A DNA stretch of 64,000 nucleotides, taken from contig NZ_CP096889.1 of assembly GCF_004124315.2 (NCBI RefSeq), positions 3,765,001-3,829,000 of the forward strand, in the 5' to 3' direction. The stretch is from Bacillus cabrialesii (GTDB lineage Bacteria; Bacillota; Bacilli; Bacillales; Bacillaceae). Position numbers and translations under genes: made by a program. Every line of letters begins with the position of its first letter. The first letter of the stretch is position 1. Positions 51,663 to 59,609 of this stretch are shown one piece after another. Under the pieces are notes generated by a model. It was not told where the DNA came from and did no database searches. It saw only the letters and a list, made by a program, of their open reading frames with translations.

Positions 51663-51683
51663 TTGCTTATGCGCAAGTTGCGC

Positions 51684-51928
51684 TAGGGATACAAACCAAT
51701 ATGCGAAAAGTTTGTGTATGTCTATGAAAAACAGCGGCTGCCCCGATTAAAATCTGGCCCGTCCGCTGTTCTTTTTCCGCATAATCCAAGCATCAGCCTC
51801 ATAAGGTGAAAGAGATAAAAATCGCACCAGCGACTAAGATCGTTTTTCATCGGAGGTGAGTCATCGCGGAGCGTTCACTATACATCCGGAACATGTTTTG
51901 ATTGGTTTTCATAAAAAGGAGGAACGAT
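51684..51928. other. Divergent spsA/gerQ intergenic region with an orphan hairpin
   Basis: No gene is seen. AACAGCGG and CCGCTGTT (51730-51737 / 51763-51770) form a stem, with GATT/AATC as an inner stem and T tracts on both strands. It looks like a bidirectional terminator although no gene ends here. Confidence 0.55.
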
Positions 51929-52465
51929 ATGAAACCGAAAAAAAATCAATATCAGCAAATGCAGGCATTTGATAATATGCAGGGGTATCAGCCTCAATAC
52001 GGCGCCAATCCGTACCCGCAGCAAGGCCAAGGCGGACAAATGCAGATGATGGGGATGCAGCCAATGATGCCAATGCAGCAGGGGCAGCAAGGACAGCAGG
52101 GCTTCGGATTCCCGGGACAGCAGCAAGGCGGTGGATTTCAGATTCCATCGGGTCCGACACCGTCAGCGCCGGGCCAAAGCGTTCCAGGTATGCTTCCTGT
52201 TGAGGAATCTTACATTGAGAATATTTTGCGCCTGAACCGTGGAAAAACGGCCACCATTTATATGACTTTTGAAAACAGCAAGGAATGGGGCTCGAAGATC
52301 TTTCGCGGTGTCATCGAGGCCGCGGGCCGGGATCACATTATCCTCAGCGACCCGAAATCAGGCACACGCTACCTGCTCCTGACAATCTACCTCGATTACA
52401 TTACATTTGATGAAGAAATTGCCTATACGTATCCGTATTCCATGTCGTCCTATTCGCCAAGATAA
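51929..52465 (+). CDS. gerQ: GerQ, spore coat protein needed for CwlJ
   Basis: Inner-coat protein that anchors the germination hydrolase CwlJ and is cross-linked by the transglutaminase Tgl. 178 aa from the ATG at 51929 (AAGGAGG upstream). Residues 1-100 are Gln/Gly/Met/Pro-rich (for example MQQGQQGQQGFGFPGQQQGG), with Lys residues near the start that can serve for cross-linking. Residues 105-178 are a conserved Sm-like beta domain (EESYIENILRLNRGKTATIY ... SDPKSGTRYLLLTIYLDYIT). Confidence 0.93.
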   Translation: MKPKKNQYQQMQAFDNMQGYQPQYGANPYPQQGQGGQMQMMGMQPMMPMQQGQQGQQGFGFPGQQQGGGFQIPSGPTPSAPGQSVPGMLPVEESYIENILRLNRGKTATIYMTFENSKEWGSKIFRGVIEAAGRDHIILSDPKSGTRYLLLTIYLDYITFDEEIAYTYPYSMSSYSPR

Positions 52466-52507
52466 AGAAAAAGCCAATCACTCATATGATGAGGATTGGC
52501 TTTTTTG
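52466..52507. terminator. gerQ/ywdK bidirectional terminator
   Basis: AAAAAGCCAATC, loop, GATTGGCTTTTTTG. Confidence 0.85.
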
Positions 52508-52508
52508 T

Positions 52509-52880
52509 TTATAGATATTTGACGGCTGCGACGACGATCATAATCCAAGAAATAATAAACGCCACACCGCCGAGCGGGGTAATGGCCCCAAGAATAGAGA
52601 CTTGCGTCACACTGAGAATATATAAGCTTCCGGAAAACAGCACAATTCCCGCGAACATCAGCCAGCCGGCTGTCGTGACACTGCCGATGCCGGATAATTT
52701 ATCGGCCAGAAACGCGACAACGAAAAGCCCAAGGGCGTGATACATATGATACTGCACACCGGTGTGCCAAACCTGAAGATATTTATCAGGGATTTTCCCT
52801 TCTAATCCGTGAGCGCCAAATGCCCCGAGTCCCACGGCAAGCAGGGCGTTAATGGCCCCTAATATGATAAAAACTTTCAT
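52509..52880 (-). CDS. ywdK: YwdK, DUF423 membrane protein
   Basis: 123 aa with four hydrophobic segments. The DUF423 N-terminus LGAINALLAVGLGAFGAHGL is followed by QYHMYHALGLFVVAFLADKL, the family's conserved tyrosine/histidine patch. Function unknown. Confidence 0.87.
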   Translation of the reverse strand: MKVFIILGAINALLAVGLGAFGAHGLEGKIPDKYLQVWHTGVQYHMYHALGLFVVAFLADKLSGIGSVTTAGWLMFAGIVLFSGSLYILSVTQVSILGAITPLGGVAFIISWIMIVVAAVKYL

Positions 52881-52941
52881 CTATCTCTCCCGCCTTTTCG
52901 TTAAACTCATATCATTTATCTTATCGCACCTGTATCAAAAT

Positions 52942-54264
52942 TCAATGTTTGTTCTCCGATGACACGAGATTGTCGGATTTTTTCCTGCGCCACAGCTGAA
53001 ACTGGTCTGCCGCTATTGCAGCAAGCGTCCCTAATACGAGTCCGTTACTCAAAAGAGAAATAAATACCGGATGCAATCCCTTTAACGCAGTTTCAGGAAC
53101 AAACATGATACCGACCCCTGTCAGCAGCGAGATGCCGATCACAGACCGCACCCTTTTCAGTTCCGCTTTCTCATATGAATCAAATTCTGCAAAAGCCAGA
53201 CCGCCCATGGCGGAGAACACAACAAAGTTTACCGCAAACCCAACAGGTGAAGGCAGGCTCGCAAATGCATTCATAAAAAATGGGATCACGCTGATCACGA
53301 CCACCAAAATACTGCCAATCATAAACGGTTTTTTAGAAGGCATTTTGGTCGTCTCGATAAAACCCGCGGCTCCCGAAATCGGAACCGGTGCAATGGCTCC
53401 CGTCAAACCGCTGAGCAGATGGCTGAATGAAGCGGCAAAACCGGCATGGCGTTCGTGATGCTGTCCATCCGGCTGTTTGCCGAATTTTTTCACGGCGATA
53501 TCCACAACCTTCATGCTTGCCAGCATATTCACGATCAGCAGGATGGTAATAAAAACGGAAGTGATGATCAGGCCGCTGTTAAATAGCGGGGTGCCAAAAG
53601 GAAACAAGGAAGGCAGCTGAAACAGCCGGTCCGGCATTTCCATCGGCTTTGCCGCTCCGGCAGCCGCAAACAGCACCCATCCGCCGAACAGCGCCAATAA
53701 AATCGAATATTGCTTAAAAAACATGATGTTCGAATTTGTCATCAAAAAGGCGGCAGCAATCACAACAAGCGCCAGGCCAAATACAAGACCGTCCACCCCG
53801 TCCTTTCGATAGCCGATGCCGAGAATTCCTTTTATAATGGGCTGACTCAGCTGCATCACCAGCAGCAATAAATAGACACCCGTTACAACCGGGGTAAACA
53901 AGGCGGCAAGCCGGTCTATGACCTTGAAGACACTTAACAAAAAGAAACATACAGCGCTTACAAGAAGCGCCCCCTGCAAACCGCGCAGTGTGTCCCCATA
54001 TGTCGCAAACACAGTTCCCGCCAGCCCGGCGTAGATCGTATACACTCCCCACCACAAGCCTGCGGGGCTTTCATTGATCGGCAGTCTGTGGCCTTTCAAA
54101 CACTGAATGACCGCGGCAATTCCCAGTACAAAAAAGGTGCTTTGGATCAGTCTCGCAGAATCAGAGTGATCCAAATGAAACGACTGGGCAACCGCCACCG
54201 GAACAACAATCGCCGCAGCAATGATAAACGCTGTCCATTGGAGTGCGCCAAGAACCAATTTCAC
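52942..54264 (-). CDS. ywdJ: YwdJ, NCS2-family (uracil/xanthine) permease homologue
   Basis: 440 aa, 12-14 hydrophobic segments. NCS2-type features: VTGVYLLLLVMQLSQPIIKG near residue 135, and the conserved region LLSGLTGAIAPVPISGAAGF near 285 in place of the usual NQNPG-like substrate motif. A nucleobase substrate is likely but not shown. The ATG at 54264 follows GAAAGGTTGAGCTCACG. Confidence 0.82.
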   Translation of the reverse strand: MKLVLGALQWTAFIIAAAIVVPVAVAQSFHLDHSDSARLIQSTFFVLGIAAVIQCLKGHRLPINESPAGLWWGVYTIYAGLAGTVFATYGDTLRGLQGALLVSAVCFFLLSVFKVIDRLAALFTPVVTGVYLLLLVMQLSQPIIKGILGIGYRKDGVDGLVFGLALVVIAAAFLMTNSNIMFFKQYSILLALFGGWVLFAAAGAAKPMEMPDRLFQLPSLFPFGTPLFNSGLIITSVFITILLIVNMLASMKVVDIAVKKFGKQPDGQHHERHAGFAASFSHLLSGLTGAIAPVPISGAAGFIETTKMPSKKPFMIGSILVVVISVIPFFMNAFASLPSPVGFAVNFVVFSAMGGLAFAEFDSYEKAELKRVRSVIGISLLTGVGIMFVPETALKGLHPVFISLLSNGLVLGTLAAIAADQFQLWRRKKSDNLVSSENKH

Positions 54265-54283
54265 GTGAGCTCAACCTTTCTCA

Positions 54284-54607
54284 TTAAAAATCAAATAAAG
54301 ATTCTCCGTTTCCATCCTCTTCCTGCTTCTCTTTTTCCTGTTTTCGATATTTAGTTAATCCAGCGCTTCCCATCATTTTTTCCATCATCAGCTGGTCTGT
54401 CGATGGCGGCGCGGCATGACTCGGCGTGCTGCTCGGCTGGATGCGGGGCGCGCTCGCAGTCTCCGGCTGATCCAGCACGACGTCACACAAAGATCGGACA
54501 ACCGCTACATAACGCTTCAGCTCCTCATCCCGTTCTGCTGTCTTTGCTTTTTTCAGCTCCTCTTCCATCTTTTGAATCAAAGCAGATATATGAATGTTCA
54601 TCAACAA
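54284..54607 (-). CDS. ywdI: YwdI, small conserved protein
   Basis: 107-aa hydrophilic protein (DUF5327-like in Bacilli). N-terminal helix NIHISALIQKMEEELKKAKT and DEELKRYVAVVRSLCDVVLD, then a disordered Pro/Ser-rich linker and an acidic tail EDGNGESLFDF. Function unknown. Upstream of ywdJ by 19 nt, so probably co-transcribed. Confidence 0.8.
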   Translation of the reverse strand: MLMNIHISALIQKMEEELKKAKTAERDEELKRYVAVVRSLCDVVLDQPETASAPRIQPSSTPSHAAPPSTDQLMMEKMMGSAGLTKYRKQEKEKQEEDGNGESLFDF

Positions 54608-54769
54608 TCCTCCAAAAAATAAATGTCGTCTTCCTGCATTTTATCAAATTCCTGCCGTAAACGCAGATATGAGTTTGTTATTTTTTCTGACAAACCTTGC
54701 GCATTTGACAAGCAGAAGAGATTTTTCACATAATGAATCACCATACCTTACAAAAAAGGAGCGACGGGA

Positions 54770-56140
54770 ATGAACAGCATCCCCTCTATCATCAGCAAGC
54801 ACAAAGCCTATTTTGCGGCGGGGCATACAAGATCGCTAGAATCGAGACTGAACATGTTGCAAAAGCTGAAACATGCCATCAAAACACATGAAGCCGATAT
54901 AACAGCCGCTCTCTATCAGGATCTCCACAAATCCGAACAGGAGTCGTACACGACAGAAATCGGAGTTGTACTGGAGGAAATCAGCTTTGTGATGAAGCGG
55001 CTGGGAAAATGGATCAAGCCGAAACGAGTCAAAACGCCGCTGACTCATCTAGGCTCGAAAAGCATGATTATCCCTGAGTCGTATGGAACCGTTTTGGTGA
55101 TTGCGCCTTGGAATTATCCCTTGCAGCTGGCACTTTCACCCTTGATAGGAGCCATTGCGGCCGGAAACACGGTCGTTCTCAAACCGTCAGAATATACGCC
55201 GGCTGTATCCGCTGTTCTTTCCAAACTCATCAGCAGCGTTTTTCCAAGTGGTTATGTCGCTATGGCGGAGGGCGGGCCCGACGTCAGCACAGCGTTATTA
55301 CAGCAGCCCTTTGACTATATTTTCTTCACCGGCAGCGTTGCCGTGGGAAAAATCGTCATGGAGGCCGCCGCCAAACAATTAATTCCCGTTACCTTGGAGC
55401 TCGGCGGCAAAAGCCCCTGCATTGTCCATAAGGATGCTGATATACAGCTTGCCGCCAAACGCATCGTCTTCGGGAAATTTACAAATGCGGGACAAACATG
55501 CATCGCACCGGATTATTTATTTGTCCATGAAGACATCAAAACGAAGCTTACAGAAGAAATGAAGCGTGCGATCAGTGAATTTTACGGCCCTCAGCCTGAA
55601 CAAAATCCGCAGTACGGCAAAATTGTCAGTGAACGCCACTATCAGCGGCTGATCAGCTTTCTGAATGATGGCGTCCCGCTTGCAGGCGGACAATCTGATC
55701 CTGTTCACCACAAAATAGCGCCCACGATTCTAGAGCAAGTGAAGGATGACTCTCCAGTGATGCGGGAGGAGATTTTCGGGCCGATTCTTCCGCTGTTTAC
55801 GTACGGCGATATCGATGAAGTCATCGAGAAAGTCCAATCACGCCCAAAGCCGCTCGCTCTGTATGTCTTCACAACAAACAAAGAAATCGAGCGGACTGTT
55901 TTAGAGAATCTGTCGTTTGGCGGCGGCTGTGTCAACGATACGTTAATGCACGTCGCGACACCGTATTTGCCATTCGGCGGCGTTGGAGAAAGCGGCATCG
56001 GCAGTTATCATGGATTTGACAGCTTTCACACATTTACACACAAAAAAAGCGTCGTCAAACAAACGAACCGCTTCGACTTCGCATTTCGTTATCCTTCTTC
56101 CAAAAACGGGCTGCGAATGATTCGGAAAATACTTAAATAA
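54770..56140 (+). CDS. ywdH: YwdH, class 3-type aldehyde dehydrogenase
   Basis: 456 aa. Proline- and NAD-region APWNYPLQLALSPLIGAIAA near residue 113, FFTGSVAVG near 187, Glu in LELGGKSPCIVHKDAD near 209 and catalytic Cys in NAGQTCIAPDYLFV near 243. Short, without a tetramerisation tail, typical of class 3/fatty aldehyde dehydrogenases. Physiological substrate unknown. Confidence 0.9.
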   Translation: MNSIPSIISKHKAYFAAGHTRSLESRLNMLQKLKHAIKTHEADITAALYQDLHKSEQESYTTEIGVVLEEISFVMKRLGKWIKPKRVKTPLTHLGSKSMIIPESYGTVLVIAPWNYPLQLALSPLIGAIAAGNTVVLKPSEYTPAVSAVLSKLISSVFPSGYVAMAEGGPDVSTALLQQPFDYIFFTGSVAVGKIVMEAAAKQLIPVTLELGGKSPCIVHKDADIQLAAKRIVFGKFTNAGQTCIAPDYLFVHEDIKTKLTEEMKRAISEFYGPQPEQNPQYGKIVSERHYQRLISFLNDGVPLAGGQSDPVHHKIAPTILEQVKDDSPVMREEIFGPILPLFTYGDIDEVIEKVQSRPKPLALYVFTTNKEIERTVLENLSFGGGCVNDTLMHVATPYLPFGGVGESGIGSYHGFDSFHTFTHKKSVVKQTNRFDFAFRYPSSKNGLRMIRKILK

Positions 56141-56168
56141 AAAAGCGCAGATGATCTGCGCTTTCAAA
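56139..56168. terminator. ywdH terminator, hairpin T1 beside repeat element
   Basis: AAGCGCAGAT, G, ATCTGCGCTTT. A near-copy occurs at 56309-56333 on the far side of the element, differing by two loop bases. Confidence 0.85.
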
Positions 56169-56173
56169 TTGTT

Positions 56174-56213
56174 GACAAAATGCTAAAACGGGTTGTAGTT
56201 TTAGCATTTTGTC
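56174..56213. repeat. Perfect 16-bp inverted repeat
   Basis: GACAAAATGCTAAAAC, loop GGGTTGTA, GTTTTAGCATTTTGTC. It abuts the short repeat element and is not needed as terminator because T1 precedes it; the T-run expected after a terminator is weak. Confidence 0.8.
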
Positions 56214-56215
56214 AT

Positions 56216-56311
56216 CTTTTCAGCGTGATTGAAAACCCTTGAACTCTAGGAAAGGCGAGCACCGAAGCGCAGCCTTGACAACGAATGCGAGGGTTTGTCG
56301 ACACGCTGAAA
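56216..56311. repeat. Structured intergenic repeat element, short form (96 bp)
   Basis: Begins CTTTTCAGCGTGATTGAAAA, as does the copy at 29763, and ends CGACACGCTGAAA. The ends pair CAGCGTG/CACGCTG, then AAACCCT with AGGGTTT. The core is TTGACAACGAATGCG. It lacks the roughly 65-bp internal arm of the long form. Located between convergent ywdH and ung. Confidence 0.8.
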
Positions 56312-56336
56312 GCGCAGAGTATCTGCGCTTTTTACA
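56309..56336. terminator. ung terminator, hairpin T2 beside repeat element
   Basis: AAGCGCAGA, GT, ATCTGCGCTTTTT; near-duplicate of the hairpin at 56139-56168. Confidence 0.8.
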
Positions 56337-57009
56337 AATCCTTTATACACCAATCAATCGGCGCCTCTCCCATTTTCTCCAGGCACGCATTCGCCCGGGA
56401 AAACGGTCTGCTTCCGAAAAATCCGTTTCTCGCCGAAAACGGGCTGGGATGCGTGGATTCAATGATAAAATGCTTGGACGTGTCGATCCGTTCTTTTTTC
56501 ATTTGGGCATGCCGGCCCCACAAAATAAAGACCACCGGCCGCTCCCTTTCATTCAGCACGTCAATCACCCGGTCCGTCAGACGCTCCCAGCCTTTTCCCT
56601 TATGGGAATTCGCCTGTCCGCGCCTTACTGTCAGCACAGTATTCAGCAACAGAACCCCTTGCTTGGCCCAGCTGACAAGCGACCCGTGATTCGGGATGCT
56701 GCACCCGATATCCTGCTGCAGCTCAAGAAAGATATTCCTTAATGAAGGCGGCTGCTTCACACCCGGCTTTACGGAGAAGCTTAAGCCTTGAGCCTGTCCC
56801 GGCCCGTGATACGGGTCTTGGCCAAGGATGACGACCTTGACATCATCGTATAAGGTATAATGCAGCGCATTAAAAATATCCCGGCTGTCCGGATAAATCG
56901 TTTGCTCCGCGTATTCCCGCTTCAGCATTTCTCTGAGCTCTTGATAATACGGTTTCTCAAACTCTTCCTTCAGCTGATTCCACCAGCTGTCCTGTAATAG
57001 CTGTTTCAA
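56332..57009 (-). CDS. ung: Ung, uracil-DNA glycosylase
   Basis: Removes uracil from DNA. 225 aa, standard family 1 length. Water-activating motif GQDPYHGPGQAQGLSFSV near residue 62, VLLLNTVLTVRRGQANSHKG near 115 and the minor-groove loop HPSPFSARNGFFGSRPFS near 187 are intact. Lies 15 nt downstream of ywdF, suggesting co-transcription. Confidence 0.97.
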   Translation of the reverse strand: MKQLLQDSWWNQLKEEFEKPYYQELREMLKREYAEQTIYPDSRDIFNALHYTLYDDVKVVILGQDPYHGPGQAQGLSFSVKPGVKQPPSLRNIFLELQQDIGCSIPNHGSLVSWAKQGVLLLNTVLTVRRGQANSHKGKGWERLTDRVIDVLNERERPVVFILWGRHAQMKKERIDTSKHFIIESTHPSPFSARNGFFGSRPFSRANACLEKMGEAPIDWCIKDL

Positions 57010-57023
57010 GATTCAGGCCTCCC

Positions 57024-57830
57024 TTACGAACGATGAAGTCTGGAATAGACAGGTTTGCCATCCCAAACGATTTCACTTTGTGCTTCCCGTCTTTTCATCT
57101 CAGGCTCTTCAAGCAGGACGGCAAAGTTTTTCGTCGGCAGTTCCCCGAGTCCGTGCTTTTCACTTAAACGATCTAAATACTGTTTCCGCTTGGCGCCAAG
57201 GTCCGCAGACTGATTGTCTCCCGCGTCACTGAAGGCATAAATCACACTGGCGCAAGGAACACGCTTCACCCGGTAATCTTTCGCCGCGCGCAAATAAAAA
57301 TCCCAGTCCCAATAATTGTGCACATCAGCATCGAAATACCCGATTTCATCATGCAGAAAACGTCTGTACATGCTGCCAGACGGCACATATGTAGAGAACA
57401 CTCTCATATCCTCATAGTCAGCGGTATAAGCAAACAGCTTCCGTGAAACAGGATATCTTGTTCCGTTGTTCTCTTCAAACGAGACAATTTCCGCATCAGA
57501 ATGAACGAAATCTGCCGTTTCTATTTCCTTCGCCATTCTCTCCACATGCCCCAGCGTAAAGAAATCATCGTCATCACAAAGCATAATGCAATCGCCAGAC
57601 GCCTCTTTCACACCCGCATTTCTCGCAGCCACATGCCCCGAGTTCTTTTCTAAATTGATGACAGCAATCGGCAGCTCCGGATACAGTGCTTTGACCGGCA
57701 CAACCGATTCCCCGGCATCATTCACAATAATGATTTCATACGGCTTCAAGGTCTGCTCAGAAATCGACTCCAGAAGCTCACACAAAGCCGGAATCCGATT
57801 ATAGGTCACAATTACGATAGAAATCTTCAT
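57024..57830 (-). CDS. ywdF: YwdF, family 2 glycosyltransferase
   Basis: 268 aa. ISIVIVTYNRIPALCELLES at the N-terminus, IIIVNDAGES near residue 33 and metal-binding CDDDDFFTLGHVERM near 87. VPSGSMYRRFLHDEIGYFDA near 148 and NYWDWDFYLRAAK near 172 are typical GT2 acceptor-side motifs. Sugar and acceptor unknown. Confidence 0.88.
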   Translation of the reverse strand: MKISIVIVTYNRIPALCELLESISEQTLKPYEIIIVNDAGESVVPVKALYPELPIAVINLEKNSGHVAARNAGVKEASGDCIMLCDDDDFFTLGHVERMAKEIETADFVHSDAEIVSFEENNGTRYPVSRKLFAYTADYEDMRVFSTYVPSGSMYRRFLHDEIGYFDADVHNYWDWDFYLRAAKDYRVKRVPCASVIYAFSDAGDNQSADLGAKRKQYLDRLSEKHGLGELPTKNFAVLLEEPEMKRREAQSEIVWDGKPVYSRLHRS

Positions 57831-57918
57831 GATGCACTCCTTCTCATTTTCATAGTCATGTACTATTAAAACATATATTGGACGGGAGATCAGTGGGAAG
57901 ATCCTACCGAAACGGATA

Positions 57919-58461
57919 CTAGAATGATAGAAACAGCAAAGTGGCTCCGACCAGAAGCACCATGATCAGTATCAGATCTCCACAGACATGAAGAAGATCT
58001 TTCAAGCGGACGCCATTCGGAAGGATGAGACGCCACAGCTTAGATTGATAGACCGGAAGCAGCACCAGCGCATAAGAAAGACACAAAAACGTAAAAGCCG
58101 GCGGAACAAAAGCACAGCCTGTATCGTCCCAATTCCTCAAGATGTCTTTCATACTGGATCCATCTAATAAAAACAAAGATATCATGATGGCCAGCAATAC
58201 AAAGGACCCCAATTGAACCTGGAACAGACGCATTTTCTGGTTATATGCAAACCGGACCGCCAAAAACCAGACGTAAGCATATGAACAAAACAGCATAATA
58301 ATGGCACCGGCTGTATATACGACATCAGGCATCCGATCAAGTAGAAAAGCAAAAGGCAAGCTGGCTAACATAGCCAAGAGCATGCAGCCGCCCGTAAACA
58401 AAAATACTGCTCCATGAGCTAAAAAACCATATAAACAAGAACTAATCTTCACCACATACAC
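57919..58461 (-). CDS. Membrane protein, third gene of the PadR/HAAS operon
   Basis: I do not recognise a named family. 180 aa with about five hydrophobic segments (GFLAHGAVFLFTGGCMLLAM; VVYTAGAIIMLFCSYAYVWF; LGSFVLLAIMISLFLL; and two more ending VCGDLILIMVLLVGATLLFL). No soluble domain. It lies 47 nt after the HAAS-domain gene on the same strand, so probably works with it. It may correspond to one of ywdC-ywdE of strain 168; I am not certain. Confidence 0.7.
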   Translation of the reverse strand: MYVVKISSCLYGFLAHGAVFLFTGGCMLLAMLASLPFAFLLDRMPDVVYTAGAIIMLFCSYAYVWFLAVRFAYNQKMRLFQVQLGSFVLLAIMISLFLLDGSSMKDILRNWDDTGCAFVPPAFTFLCLSYALVLLPVYQSKLWRLILPNGVRLKDLLHVCGDLILIMVLLVGATLLFLSF

Positions 58462-58508
58462 CTTCCTTACATAGAAATTCTATGTATATACAGAAAAAAT
58501 CAGGCAAG

Positions 58509-59135
58509 CTAACGCCTGCCTATATAACAGCCCATTCGGCCGAATAATGGAAATAACAGTGTTGCACAAGCGCAGGTTCCAACAAACCAAGGTGTCAGCA
58601 AGGATTGAAACAGCACAACAGGAATCAAATGAAATAGAAAAACAAGCATAAAAATGATGTTTGGCACCATGCAAATCAGAATCGTATGTAGAACAAGCTG
58701 TTCTCCGCGTTTTCCAAACTCCCTCATCCCTTGATACCCAATCAGCACCCAGTAGATCACATATGCAGCTAAGATTAGCCACACAGAAACAGAAATGCCT
58801 TTCCATACGGCATGAACAATGGGCGATTCAAGCCAGACATGCATCATCGTAATGACGATACCGACAGCGAATAGTGTGCTGTTAAAGGAAAGATGGAACA
58901 TTAAAAACGCTCGGAACGATACAGGCTGTTCTTTCTTAAACGAAGAAACGATCTCAGCTGGTGTTCCAAACGCCTGCATTAAAGTCTCCATAGCTTCCTC
59001 TTCACTTTTCCCTTCCTGAAAAGAGTGGAACAAATGATGTTCAATATGGCTCTCAATCTCATCTACCACTGCCTCAACTTCAGGAAGCCCTTTAAGCCCG
59101 TTGTTGATTTCGGATAAATACGTTTTTTTATCCAT
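58509..59135 (-). CDS. HAAS (DUF1700) signalling-domain membrane protein
   Basis: 208 aa. The N-terminal HAAS domain (residues 1-65) is helical: KTYLSEINNGLKGLPEVEAV and EEAMETLMQAFGTPAEIVSS. Four hydrophobic segments follow. HAAS proteins occur next to PadR regulators and are thought to receive or modulate PadR signals. It overlaps the padR-type gene by 8 nt. Position matches the ywdC-ywdE area of 168, but I am unsure of the name. Confidence 0.78.
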   Translation of the reverse strand: MDKKTYLSEINNGLKGLPEVEAVVDEIESHIEHHLFHSFQEGKSEEEAMETLMQAFGTPAEIVSSFKKEQPVSFRAFLMFHLSFNSTLFAVGIVITMMHVWLESPIVHAVWKGISVSVWLILAAYVIYWVLIGYQGMREFGKRGEQLVLHTILICMVPNIIFMLVFLFHLIPVVLFQSLLTPWFVGTCACATLLFPLFGRMGCYIGRR

Positions 59136-59466
59136 TCTGCCCGCCCCGCTTCAACATTCGGTCCATCATAGCGGAAAATACGTTCCATTCCTTCGTGCGT
59201 TCCGCCAGCACCTCTTGTCCTTCATCTGTAATCCGGTAATATTTGCGGTCCGGCCCTTTCTCCTGCTTCTCCCAATATGATGAAATAAACCCTTGTCGTT
59301 CAAGCTTATGAAGAGAAGGATACAAGGTTCCCTCTTTCATCTGCAGTTCATTACCGCTGCGTGTTCCCATTTCTTTGACAAGCTCATAGCCGTACATCGG
59401 CCGCTCGTTCAGAAGGGTCAATACCAATATAACAGTACTGCCCTTCACCAGCTCACGATCTAACAT
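59128..59466 (-). CDS. PadR-family transcriptional regulator
   Basis: 112 aa, the short PadR-s2 form. Winged HTH: STVILVLTLLNERPMYGYEL, KEGTLYPSLHKLERQGFISS and GPDRKYYRITDEGQEVLAER. The C-terminal dimerisation helix is short. Starts behind AGGGG. An operator-like 21-bp dyad overlaps its 5' UTR, so it likely represses itself and the two membrane proteins. Confidence 0.88.
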   Translation of the reverse strand: MLDRELVKGSTVILVLTLLNERPMYGYELVKEMGTRSGNELQMKEGTLYPSLHKLERQGFISSYWEKQEKGPDRKYYRITDEGQEVLAERTKEWNVFSAMMDRMLKRGGQNG

Positions 59467-59476
59467 TACAAAACCC

Positions 59477-59497
59477 CTACCTAGTATTCTTATGTAG
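59477..59497. promoter_or_regulatory. PadR-type operator dyad
   Basis: Arms CTACCTA and TATGTAG separated by 7 nt, located between the promoter and the start codon of the padR-type gene. Confidence 0.55.
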
Positions 59498-59498
59498 C

Positions 59499-59527
59499 AT
59501 TTTACGAAAGCCTCTGTGTATTGTCAA
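59499..59527 (-). promoter_or_regulatory. SigA promoter of the padR operon
   Basis: Minus strand TTGACA, 17 nt, TAAAAT. Confidence 0.75.
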
Positions 59528-59550
59528 ATGATTCCTATAGATCTTCTATA

Positions 59551-59579
59551 TTGTGATACAGAGAAAATCTAACTATAAT
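59551..59579 (+). promoter_or_regulatory. SigA promoter of pdxK
   Basis: TTGTGA, 17 nt, TATAAT, 30 nt upstream of the pdxK start codon. Confidence 0.7.
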
Positions 59580-59609
59580 GAAAGATAAAACATGATGGAG
59601 GTTCAAGAC

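Noticed and set aside
53105..53458. Open frames on the plus strand inside ywdJ (and similar long shadows in mmr, rocG and sacA)
   Set aside because: They lie opposite well-supported genes, lack ribosome-binding sites and show no family motifs.
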